64,000 bases of DNA from Purpureocillium takamizusanense (Eukaryota > Ascomycota > Sordariomycetes > Hypocreales > Ophiocordycipitaceae), in NCBI RefSeq assembly GCF_022605165.1, contig NC_063079.1:382001-446000 (forward strand), read 5' to 3'. The notes beneath the pieces are model-generated. The model was not told the DNA's origin. It saw only the letters and a program-made list of their open reading frames with translations, and did not search any database. Numbering within the stretch: the first letter of the stretch is position 1; every line of letters begins with the position of its first letter. The position numbers and the translations under genes were made by a program. Positions 23,793 to 34,938 of the stretch are shown here, one piece after another.

Positions 23793-26700
23793 CTATGCTG
23801 CCCATTCCATTCTTTCTCCGTTATTCCCTTGGGCCCCATCCCGCTGTGAAGCCTTCTTTAAGTTTTCCATCATCCTCTCTACAAATTCCATAGACCCGCG
23901 TCCAGGCACGTCGGCAAACTCTTGACATTTTTGTTCATCCACACGAGACGTTTGAGTATCCAACGGGGCGGAGATTGCACTAGTCAAGGCTTGCTGAGGC
24001 GGGGCATCCAAGGAGGATGCCCCTATTTCTGGCACTGAAGCATTTTCAACCTGTGGGCTTGGAACAGGTGACGCGGTCGCAGCTTGCGATATTCCTGGCA
24101 GTCTTGGAATCGGCACCGGCGTTGTAGACATCCTCAACGGTGTGGTCGCTTTGACACCCGACATGGGCGTTGGCGAAAGTGACGTTTGGGCAGCCGGGGA
24201 TGCTTGTGCAACTGCCCTGTCAAGTTCGTTTGCTGGAGTTGCCGATGTACTTGAGGGCGGAGCAGGCGTTGGTGTGCCTGGCGTTGAGCCCATGGCGGCG
24301 AGGATATGCGGAGGTAGAGGCACGGGAGACTGTTTCGCCGGAATCTGCATTGGTCATTAGTATGTCGTAGATAGTATGTCGCAGACTGCAGCACAAGCTT
24401 CATGACAGCGATCAGTCATACCTTATACGACTTGGGAACAGGGGTTGGCTTCGGCTTTTGGGCCTGTAAGGGCTGGTGGGCCCTTTGCTCATGTTTTTGC
24501 ATGCCGCCATTGGGAGGAGTAGCGCTCGGCTGTTGCTGCATGTTTGGCTGTAGCGGCACAAACATGTTGTGGGATTGCGAATGTGCAACCGGGTTGGGCT
24601 GTGGGGTATGTGAAGGCGGCGAGTGCTCAGCAGGTCTTCCGAGCTGTTGGACGTGATGCGATCCAAACGTCCCCATAGATGATCCTCTCAGACCCGGCGA
24701 CATGGAGTTTGCGTACGGTCGCTGAAGCATGTTGCTTTGTTGTGACATGAGGTGCGCCCGCAAGTCGCCCTCGTACCCGTTTGTGAATCCGCCCCAAGGT
24801 GAGTAGGGCGTCCGGTACTTTAAAGCGTCCCTGCCATATGAATCAGCGTACTGCATTCCTCGGACCCGGTATTACTACATACCTGTTGTGGTTGACCTGG
24901 AAAAACGGGTATTTCTGGTACACTGATGAGTGAACCTGCCAGTTCGGCCGGCTCTGATGGACCGATGAAGGCTTCTGATATGTGACAGGCGAGGGCTGCT
25001 GCCAGGTTTGTGCTGGCGCTGCCACCGTTCTCGGAGCGTTTGGCACTCCAGCTTGATGGTGGTTCTGAGGAGCAGCTGAGGCAGTTTGTGAGGTGCCGCT
25101 GCTCACAGGCTCAAACCTCTGGACGGAATACATCCCACTGTTCTGATAACCCTGCCCGGCTGCGTAGTGATTCTGATTTGAGTAAGTTGATGGAGAAAGG
25201 GTATGCGACGTTTGCGCTGGAGCGAAATATTGAGTTGTGTGCATCTGCTGCTGTGAGTTGATCGGTCCCTTGGGCTTGTACACGTAAGGCTTATCGAATC
25301 GGATGCCAACCGCTTGCGCGCTCGTGGCATAGGGCGCGTAGGTGAAGCCGCCGGTTGCACCATGTCGCTGGCCATAAGCTACGGGTTTGACAGCCGCTGC
25401 AGGTTTGGGGGGCTTGGCAGGCTTAGGCAAGGTATCCAAATAGTTGCCCTTGGGGTTGTGTCGCGACTTGCTCGTGTCTTCGGTGTATTGCGCCTTCGCG
25501 TCGGTAGACGTCTTCCCCAGATAGTACCAAATCTGGTCAGGCTTAGAGAAGTCCACCTTTGCTTGGTTCGCGTTCGTGACGGGCTCGGCCAAAAACTCGG
25601 CCCAAGTGTAACCCTCGGCGAATGGGTCATCTTTCCTTGGCTTGTCCTCTTGCAGTCTCTTGGTGTTGAGCTTGTCTTTGGCTTTGCGTGATGCAGGCAG
25701 GGGGATCGCCTTGGCGGATGCCTTCGGAAGCCGAGAGTCCGCCGGATCGGGCAGCAGCAGCCACTTCCACTGAACCTCAATGGTATCACTGTCGTTTGTT
25801 AGTAACCCTTGTTCACACGGTTTGGCTGGTCGCCTGTACCTGGTAGGAAGGACGTTGATGAGGACCGTCTCGTCCTCTTCGCGATTTTCAACCACGATGC
25901 CCGCAAATATCTCGCCTTTGAGATACTGGAACTGTCGAATCTCGCCTCTCCGCAGTGACTCTGCCGCGGAACGAATGCGACTGTCTGCTTCCAGCACATC
26001 GGCGTCGTGCTTTTTATCGCGCCGAGTTCGGTGGAACCTGCAGCTAAAGTCGAAGGCCTGCTCCTTGAACTCGGTGCCATCCTCGCCAAAGACAGGTACG
26101 TCTTGATCCTCCACGAAGCAACCCGCGGCGGCGGCACACGTAGCGTGATAGGCCCGGGCACATTTGCTGTGCGAGCACTGAAAGCAGGCGCCTCGTTTTG
26201 ACCGGCAGAGGAGACACCTGAGATCCAGGCGGTCTTTGTGAATACCGCTGACGTTGCAAACCACCTCGTTACCGTCGACGCTATCGATATAAGTCTCGGG
26301 CATGTAGAGGGCGCAGAGGCGGTGGGCCTTTTTGCCGTCCTCGGTGGGCAACAGTTCCAATTCGGAAATGTCGTGGGGACACAGGCAGCACGGAGGCTCG
26401 ACCCTTGTCTTGATACGGAGCTTCACCTTCTTGACCTTGATTTTATCCTTACCTCCTGGTCCACGCTTCCTCTTGCGGCTACCGTCCTTGAATTTCATTC
26501 CGTGGCTAGCAGGTGGAGTAGGAAGGCCGGACATGTCCTCGTCGTCATCGTCATCTTCGTCTTCTGTTTCTTCGTACTCGGTCTCCTCGCCGCGAAGCTT
26601 GCGCTCAATCTCATAAACATTGATCCACACGCTATCTTGGGCTTGGGCACACTCGCACTTCTTTGCAATCTTGCCCATTGGCAACCAAGAGTCGAGGGCG

Positions 26701-28393
26701 AAATTGACAGCTTCGGCACAGTTGTACCCGAGATTGTAGCCGGAATGGTAACCGTAGGGATACGTGACGACGAACTCTCCGGGATATGACACCACCCTGT
26801 TGACCTTGATGCCGTAGTGTGTCAGCAAGTGGTGCGGGGATATCAGGAAGCCTTTGTGTCGAAGGAACTGATCGCAAGCCTTGGCATCTGCGGGCCAGAC
26901 GTTCTTCATCGCTGCTTCGAACCTGCGAGCGTCAGCTTGTGAGATGCTGTACCACTGCTTCGGAGCGCCGAAGTGTAGGTAGTTGATGCTGTAGAGGTCC
27001 ACGTCCTCAAGATGCCAGGCAAAAGTGGCCTTCCACATGCCCAGATAAAGATATGCCGTGTTCACTCCGGGGACCTTTGTGCCTAGAACATCTAGTAGGT
27101 TGGGGAGCTTGTTGAGGTTCCAGATCTCGGTCCTGTCGTCGAAAAGCGTGCCCATCATGTCGGCGCCATAGAGCGGAGCAGCGTATGTCAGAGTCTTCCA
27201 GTACGCCCTCTCGAGTTCCTCACACCGCTCGGGCGTATAGTCGGATATGTCCATCCGATAATCGAAGTCTTTGAAAGCGGCCTCGTCAATCATTGCCGAG
27301 CCTTCGCGGCGGCTATATTTGCGACGGGCAGAGACAGACTGGGTCTTTGCTTTGGCCTGTCTCGAACCGCCCATTCGGCCCACGGGGCGTTTCATGTCGT
27401 CGTTGTCCCCGACATCCTCTGCAGGGTCCCCTTCGATGGAAGCGACGGGCATGTCCTCACCAATTTGCGGCTCGGCCTTTGGCGACACAGGTGTCATAGG
27501 CCGCTCCTCTTCTTCATCTGCCGGGGCCATTTTACCCTTGCCCCGGGTCGGCCTCCCCCTTCCACGCTTCTTGGGAGTAGATGGTTCGGTTGCCGACTTT
27601 GGGGCGGTGGGACGTCGAGCAGGCCTAGGCTTGTCGGCATTGGCTCGGCGCTCACCGCGTCTCGCGGGCGGCTGGTGCTCGCTCTGCTCGCACAGCTGCC
27701 GCCACTGCGGTACATTGTAAGAGCGGCCGTGCAAGATGTTGACCTGCCGGTATGTGCCGTTTGAGCCCATGATATCCTGTTTGATGGGCTCGCGCACTCG
27801 GACGTGCTTGACGAGGTCGTCAAGAGGAGGCTGAGTATCTTTCCACTCTTGTGGGGGGATGATTTTAATAATACCGGACTTCATTCCGTAGCTATCCACC
27901 TTTTTCATCTATTCCCACGCGTTAGTTGGCAACGATATACGCGTGGAACGGTATGGGGGCCACGTACAAAACGTTGAAAGTCTTTGAATTGGTCCATGGT
28001 CGGGCGAAAGACGGGCACCGCCCCGGACCAGTGGTCCGGCAACACCTCGCCAATGTCCTCCTCCTCGACCTGCTCCTTCTGTTGCGCATCCTGCGCGTCT
28101 TGTGTCTGCGACTCCGGGCGGTATTCAAGTTCGGGCGGGACGACAGGGGGGTCGTCCAGAATGGGTTCGTCGTCGAGGTCACTTAGCTCCGAGTCGCTCG
28201 CATCCGACTTGATCGCATTGTTGCTATCAGGCGGCGAGTGCAGAAACGAGGGCGGGGGCTGCTTGGCGCACTCGATCTGATCCTTTGACAGATCAGCATC
28301 GTCGTGCGCGGCGACGGCCGAGGCGGAGGCGGAAACGGCGGCAGGTCCGCTGCCAGGTCCGGCGGAGACGGCGCAGGCAACGTCAGTCGACAT
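23793..28393 (-). CDS. kdmA: KDM4-type histone lysine demethylase (JmjN-JmjC-PHD/ePHD)
   Basis: Predicted nuclear Fe(II)/2-oxoglutarate-dependent demethylase of methylated histone H3 (K9 and/or K36 in this family; Aspergillus KdmA is the closest named type). Five exons, 28393-27968, 27908-25840, 25788-24883, 24830-24422 and 24344-23793, give 1453 residues. A JmjN motif spans the first intron (about 118-165). The JmjC domain has iron ligands His 441 and Glu 443 (WHLED) and His 530 (GYHSG), with KDM4-like zinc ligands Cys 487, His 493, Cys 560 and Cys 562. An acidic stretch precedes a Cys/His-rich PHD plus extended PHD module (PCCLC, HRLCALYMPETYI, CLLC). The last 450 residues are Gln/Pro/Ser-rich and disordered. 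The 51-nt intron at 25789-25839 has no in-frame stop, but its TACTAAC branch site and good splice ends argue it is removed. Confidence 0.92.
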
Positions 28394-30536
28394 GGCGGGT
28401 CGATCAATCTGAAGCCGCTACATGCGACCGGGCCATGGGGGGAAAGGTTCTGGCCGCAGCTGCGCAAACGGTACGGTTGCTCCGAGGCGTCGAATTGCAC
28501 AGGGTAAATAAGCGAGCAGAGTGCGCAGGATTGCGGTCGCTGCTTTGCACGACCAGGCGAAGAGGTGAGGTGAGGTGAGTTGAGGTGAGGTTGGTGGTGG
28601 TGGTGGTCGTTCGATGCTGGGCACAGCGAGTGGCACAGGCAGTGGGTAGGAGGACAAGGGAGGAAGAGCAATTGACTGCCTAGTACGGGGGTCTGGCAGC
28701 GAGGAGGGCGCTGAGGGGGAGCGTCCGGCCGAGGTGGGTGTGGAGCAAATTTGTTAGCCATCCGTGGTGACTTTGGGTCTCGCGTGCTTGGAGGGGGCGG
28801 GCGATGTGCCGCAAGTTTAGGCGGCGGTCGGAGCTGAGCTAGCAACCCGAGGTACCTGCAGGGTACTGGGCGCTCTATCGTCTTCCCCCGAGGTACATTT
28901 GGCCGCCGGGCGCCCAGGCCTGGAGTTGGCGCGGCCTAGGCCTAATCAAGCACCTGGTGGGAGATCGCGATGGGGGTCAGCATTGCTGGCAGCCGCTGCA
29001 CAAATGACGGCCTGAACGACTGGTAACGACCTCATGCGCATTGATGAAATCTTGGGGCTTGCCACAGAAATTGTCGACGCGCTGCGCGGTTGCATCGGCA
29101 AAGGTACGATTCCTTGAGCCAAGGCCGCGTGGCTCACCAGACGCGGCAGGCGACGAACTGTTGTGTGGGCCCTTTCGTCCTCCCTGTCTGAGAGACCGCC
29201 TCCCTGCCTACTCGGGAGTGCAGTACGTACTAACTAAAATGACACCCAAAACGCATGGCAGGCCTGGCATCTGTCGGCGAGGCGGCATGTCCTCTTCCCC
29301 TGTCGAAGCGTCATGCCAGGCCTGGCCATCGACGAACTCGTCGCTCTACGTGACAGCTACGAAATACCATTAGCTACCTTACTGCCTTTGTCCTAACATT
29401 CGAGTCCGTCCAAGGCCGCGACGTCGCGCGCGCGTGGGTGTTGCTCATTGATTCGATTGGTACGTACGCGCCCAGGCGTTCGTGCACCCCTGGATCGTCA
29501 GAGGCTGTGCCTTGCAGCTGCCACAGGCTGATGAGATTGATAAGATGTGTCCACGCCACTGGCACGGGGGCCTCGTCGTGGCTCCGCCGCATCTGCGCCA
29601 ATGCTGAATCGACCCACCAAGTTCTTGTGCTTGAACGCCTCGCAACCGGCCGGCCGCCTCAAAGACCTTCCCGACGGATGTGCCCAGCGTCACCAGCTGT
29701 CGTGGCACCAGCTCTCGACGCAGGACGGCAGTCAGACTTGACATGCGCGTTGTTCCACACCGATGCATCCCGACCTGGCACGGCTTGGCGAGACGAGCAT
29801 GAAGATGGCACGTACGGTTGCCTTTTGTCGCCACTTGCATAACGGAGGGATGAGCGTGCCAGACCGGGCTCGGACGCGACAACGGTTTGCCGCCACACGA
29901 CCTGGGACTGTTCGAAACTGCGTGCCCAAGACTCATGGACTTTTCCCTGACCGAAGTGTACGAAGTACGTCACGAGGTATACAGTACGAGATACGCAACA
30001 AACTCGCCTATACCCCAGAATCTCAGGAACCTACGGTACTCTCCTTCAAACGACTGCGTCCGGACCAAGGCTGTCTGTCTTGCCGTACGAGGAACACTCA
30101 GCAATGCAAACGCTATCGGACCGCGCTACTTTGTGCCACAAACCCCGACTAGCCGTACGAAGTAGTGATAACCCTTTTCTCCCGACGCACCAGTCGTGTT
30201 TGGCTACAGAGTTGCCGTCAAGTCCGGGACGCGCTGGCCCGTCGAACAAGCACGGTATCGGACGGACCGGACATGCCCTTAGATCGAACACAAGCTCTGA
30301 TCCGGTCCACTGTGTAGGCATTGCAGCCACCGCCTAGGACGTCTGTGCTGCACGTAGGTACCTGTGGACTCGGGAGTAGGTACGTACTTCGTGCTTCGTA
30401 TTGCGAACTCGCCGCTCCGTAGGGCTCAGGCCCAGTGCGACACATAGCTCCAGATTTATAGCCCTCATTATCTCGCCCGGTTCTCCATCAAATCAACACA
30501 CCAACTCGCCATGGGAAGTGGATCACCGCTTCAAAC
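28394..30536. other. 2.1-kb gene-free region upstream of the demethylase
   Basis: No protein-coding frame is supported. The part next to the demethylase start has short tandem GGTGA units near 28563-28592. Further away the sequence carries two exact TACGAAGTA copies (29959-29967 and 30156-30164) and several near copies. The far end leads into the tRNA-Gln gene. Confidence 0.55.
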
Positions 30537-30608
30537 GGTTCCATGGTCTAACGGTTATGACTGCGGATTCTGATTCCGCCAGCGAGGGTTCGACTCCCCC
30601 TGGAACCT
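30537..30608 (+). tRNA. tRNA-Gln (anticodon CTG)
   Basis: A complete 72-base cloverleaf without intron. The 7-bp acceptor stem pairs ggttcca (30537-30543) with tggaacc (30601-30607), with T as discriminator base. The anticodon stem GCGGA/TCCGC encloses the loop TTCTGAT, giving anticodon CTG, which reads CAG. The T arm shows GGGTTCGACTCCC. The fungal tRNA-Gln genes I know look the same. Confidence 0.96.
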
Positions 30609-31806
30609 TTACTTTTGCTGATTGCAGCGATTGTGGTGATGCAGCCTGGCTAGCCATTTTTTTGCCTCGTCGTCAACCTTGACTTGAGGATTGAGGTTTT
30701 CTTGCGATCTGTGGGCGGCACGTGATCTGCGGTGGAAGTACGAAGTATGAATGTGTGAGACGGGACAGCTCCGCTGTTTAAGCTGTACTTCGTAGGGGTG
30801 CGAGATGTGAGGGGCTGTTGTCGCTGCTCTGGTAAACTTTCTCGGACCGTAATCCCATTGAACAAGCTTCTTTCCGATCGGTATTGGCTCCCCAGAGTGC
30901 CACGCGATAGGGTTCAGAGGTGGCGCCGGGCGCGACGGCCGAGACCCAACGTCTCCGAAGGTGCCGACAGGAATTGCTGCGGGAAGGCATCGTAGGAGCA
31001 CTGACTGGCGGAACGCGCCAGGCACAACATGTACGAATACTTCGTACAGTATAGATGGCTCTGCTGGCGGCCATGATGGCGACGGGAGTACACTGCCGGG
31101 AATGGGCATGTCGGCGCGTCGGCCCTTGCTCATTGCATCGCTCCCGCAACTGCCTCAATATTGGACAAGCTGAAAGGCTGGGCGAAGCCACGGACGGGCC
31201 ATCTTGTTGTTGGCCGCCCCGCATCATCATCAATCGTCGATGACGCCCGTCCGAATGCAGCAACCACCTTGCAGCGAGTAACGTTATGTGGTAGCGCCCG
31301 CCCGGCAGGTTGGGAAGCTCGTGTGGAGGAACCAAGTGCCCCTCACCACCCGCATCCCCCATCAGCCCCTCTTCGGGCCATGCAAGCCGGCGGCCACGAG
31401 GTCTGCCGCATGCCTTCCTGGGGGGGTTGGTCCGCACAAGCTGAATGGCTACAGGCGCGCAAAGCCCGGGGTGAAAGGCGTGACGAGGTGATGGCATGAA
31501 GTTATTGACGCAGATAGCTTAGCTACCATGTCAAGGTTTGCGCATAGAATTAGATGCAGGTGCCGGCTTCGGCTGTCCAGTAGCTCCTGCCTCTGGCTTG
31601 CATCCACCTCATCCCGCCTCCTCAGCCTGTGTATTTCTACTTCTACTTCTTTCTTGCCTCCATTTTCTCTTTGAATCGAGGCGACTCCCACTTCTTCTCC
31701 TACCTTAGGCTATCCCAGCTGGACTGGTCTGTCGCTTCGCCACACACGTGCTGTTGCTGCTGCTGCTTCAGAGCTCGAGAACCCCCGCCTGACTGTCGCG
31801 ACCGAA
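30609..31806. other. intergenic region after tRNA-Gln
   Basis: About 1.2 kb without a supported gene. It contains three exact copies of TACGAAGTA or its complement (30739-30747, 30786-30794, 31038-31046). The last 200 bases are pyrimidine-rich and probably form the core promoter and leader of the gene starting at 31807. A 174-codon - strand frame (30609-31133) has no recognisable domain and I do not call it. Confidence 0.5.
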
Positions 31807-33621
31807 ATGGCCCCGCTCGGCACCGTCGCCGCTTTTGCTGCCTCCGCCCTGCTCCTCAGCCCAGCAGCGGGGCAGTCTACGGACGGAGGCGGCAGCGGTA
31901 GCAACACCAAGGTCTGGGCCGCCGTCGCATACATCTACAACGGCGAGACCTCGCCCGGCCCGCAGACGATTCTCACTCCCGAGGGCGCCCAGCAGCTCCG
32001 CAGGCAAGGCGCCGCCTTTCGCAGCCGGTACCTGGTGGGAAGCAATAGCAGCGGCACCGACTCGGCGCAGATACAGGAGATCTCCAAGGATGCGATTGAC
32101 AACCGGCAGCTCAGAATCCTCTCTCGAACGGAGTCATGGATAGCCTCAGGTGCCGCCGCTTTCATGCAGGGCTTATATCCGCCGCAGACCGACGCCTACA
32201 TTGACATGACGGGCTCCAGCGACCTGAAGAACAACTTTGCCGCGGGATCAAACGGCACGGAATACCCTCTGAACGGATACCAGTACGCACTGGTCCAAAC
32301 CCTGTCCAGCGAGGAGAGAACGTCGGTCGCGTGAGTATTCCCGCACCCAACGTCATCGTCTTACAAGACTGACAGACGTCGTAGGCTCCAGGGCGATGTC
32401 GCGTGCAGCGCATGGCTGGCTGAGACAGGCGCAAACCTCACACAAAGTCAAGCCATTCAGGGCAGCATTGACCGAAACCGCGTCTTCTATCAGGACCTGT
32501 TTTCATCCGGGCCGCTCCAAGGCATCATCTCCCCAAGCGATGCGACGTATCTCAATGCCTACGAGATTTACGAAATGGTCAACTACCAGTATGAACACAA
32601 TGAGACCGTCTACAAGGGTCTCAAAAATGCGAACAACACGCTCACCATCTTGCGGGCCAACGCTTTTGACCTGGAGCGAGCCAAGACCAGTGTCAATACC
32701 ACGAGCCAAGACATCTCACTGAAAACCCTCTATAGTATTGCCGGGCGGACTTTGGCTTACAACGTCGCCAATGCGTTCAACGGCACCGTCGCCGCCAACG
32801 GCGCAAGCAGCAAGATGACCGTTATGTTTGGGACGCTTCGGCCGCTGCTCTCATTCTTATCGGTTGGAGGACTCTTCACAAGGGAGAATGTTGCCTCTGG
32901 CCCGCTCTCAACGCTTCCATACCACGGCGCAGCCATAGTCTTCGAGCTCGTCTCCCAGCGCTACGCGAGCAACGGGGGCGGCTTCCCGTCGGCGGATGAT
33001 CTAAGTGTGCGCTTTTACTATCGGTCGGCGACCGCCTTGAATGGGACTTTTGCAGACTATCCGCTTTTCGGCTCTGGGAACGATGGGCCGAGCATCCCTT
33101 TCATGTCATTTGTACGGCAAATGCAGGAGAGGGGCACAAGTCCGACAGGCTGGTGCAGCATCTGCCGCCCAGAAGGAACAGCCCCCTGGTGTGGCTACAT
33201 ACCGAACAACAGCGAAGACCCCAAGTGCCCAAGCAACACCAATTCGGGAATGAGCCCGGCCGTCGGTGGCGTCATTGGCGCCGTCATCGTGCTAGGTATC
33301 ATTGGTCTGGTCTCCCTTGCACTCTTCGCACTTGGAGGCTTTCGTCTGCGCCGGTCCGGCAAGCCAGAGCGCAACGCCACGCTTGGAGGGTTCAAGGGCG
33401 CGGAGCGCATGCCTGGGGACCCCGACGTCACCGTAACCAAGGTTGGGGCGCGCGAAGAACGCGTCGGCAGCTGGGAGCTCCGCGATGACGGTGGCCGAGG
33501 GCCGCCCATGACAAATGCAGGAATCCTGACAGGGGACTTTCACCGGGCTTCAAGGCGCATGGAGGACTCGGACGGGGTTAGTGTGGATGAGCCGCCGGTT
33601 CATGCTCGTGAGAGTGTGTGA
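31807..33621 (+). CDS. histidine acid phosphatase-fold membrane protein lacking the catalytic RHG
   Basis: Two exons (31807-32330 and 32385-33621) encode 586 residues. A signal peptide (about 1-22) leads an extracellular domain that resembles branch-2 histidine phosphatases (ILTPEGAQQLRRQGAAFRSRYL, several N-glycosylation sequons). A Cys-rich juxtamembrane patch (WCSICRPEGTAPWCGY) and one membrane helix at about 468-494 follow, then a roughly 90-residue cytoplasmic tail. The canonical RHGxRTP motif is replaced by Y44-N-G-E-T-S-P, so both the phospho-accepting His and its Arg neighbour are missing, and the late His-Asp motif is not obvious (LPYHGAAIVFEL at about 352-363). The protein is therefore likely a plasma-membrane or cell-wall protein with a phosphatase fold but no phosphatase activity. 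The fold call is from sequence pattern only. Confidence 0.82.
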
Positions 33622-34938
33622 TGGACAATGTTGGATAGAGGCTTCGAAGTACATGCTTGGATAATATGACCTGGACGACATTGCAATTTCTACCGGCGTG
33701 TGAGGGGTCTCGGCGCAGGTTGGATCTGGTCCAAGGTGTGGTGGCAATGTGTTGACTTTCTTCCGTACATATATGAGGGCTGCCCGCCTTAAGTATTGAT
33801 TTATTATTGCCGAATTTACAAGGCGTTCCTCCGCACAAACCGTAGACGCGGTCTTGCCTTAATAATTGCGTTTCTCCCGTGAGTAGAGGTCAAGGCCCCG
33901 CGTCATGATAACCTAGGTCGTCCTCTTCGTGATTCCAGTGTCCCATGCAGACGGAGAGTCACAAACGAGACATTGAAAAAGACGAAGCATGGGCAGGTTG
34001 CATGATCCGCGGGGGCCGGCGACGGAGAGCTGCCTCCGCACGAGACCCGGTAACACGGCGGAAGTTGCGGCTTCGGCTCCGGTGCAAACGGTGGCCCAAC
34101 ATATGCACGGGGCCCCATCCGCCTTGTAATGGGCGCAATATCTAATTTGGACGTAGACCAGGCCTTTCATCTTGATTTCGCCATCACCTATCAAGTTTTG
34201 TGTTGGAGAGAGTTCAACCTTAGATCCTTAGGTGTTAAAATTCGCCGTATATAATGTGGTGAACGTGGATTGGTTGCATAGAATGTCCCAGAACCAAGTG
34301 TTCCCCGGTTTCACTACGCTCCCGAAGCCGCTTATACGAAGCAGGGCTTCCCGTTGGCGAATTCATGCCAGACCACTGCCAAGCTGCCCTAGTTTTCGCC
34401 GCCCCTTGCAAGTTTCAGGGAGAGGTACCATCGGCCGTCTCGCTGAGTCGATCTCAGTGAGACCTCGGTGCGAGGGGGCCTGGTGGCGCTCTTCCAGTTC
34501 CTCCAAGAGGCGTGCCTAACGGCATGGTCTTGTGTGGAAGTCCGAGGATCGTGTGTCAGTGTGAAGGGGTGATTCTTTTGCACTACTCTTCTAGAATTGG
34601 GACAACTGTGTGATCTGTATCGTTGGATGATAAGAGAAAAGACATTGCGCTTCTGCCCCGTCCATCTGCACGAAATCTTCGTTCGGCACTCTCAAGTCTG
34701 GAGCAGCGCCACCAACTCGCCCGGCCGGCCATAGATCCTCTCTCTCTCGCCGGGTGAGGCGAGCATGAGACTAGCAAATCCTACCATTACAGCACGACCC
34801 GGCGGCGCTTGGGTTGATTACACAGGTTGGGGGAAGTAATACGTCACGCAAATCCCAAGCTCAAGACATTTTCAACAACGGCTTCCATATCCCGCGGATA
34901 CACATATACCCATGCAGGCTTGATATTACACGCTTAAT
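33622..34938. other. convergent intergenic region
   Basis: About 1.3 kb between the 3' ends of the phosphatase-fold gene (+) and the subtilisin gene (-). It is somewhat more AT-rich than its surroundings and contains only short unsupported frames. No tRNA, repeat array or mobile element is evident. Confidence 0.55.

Noticed and set aside
30609..31133. A 174-codon - strand frame next to tRNA-Gln
   Set aside because: No motif or conserved pattern, and it begins immediately after a tRNA terminator region.
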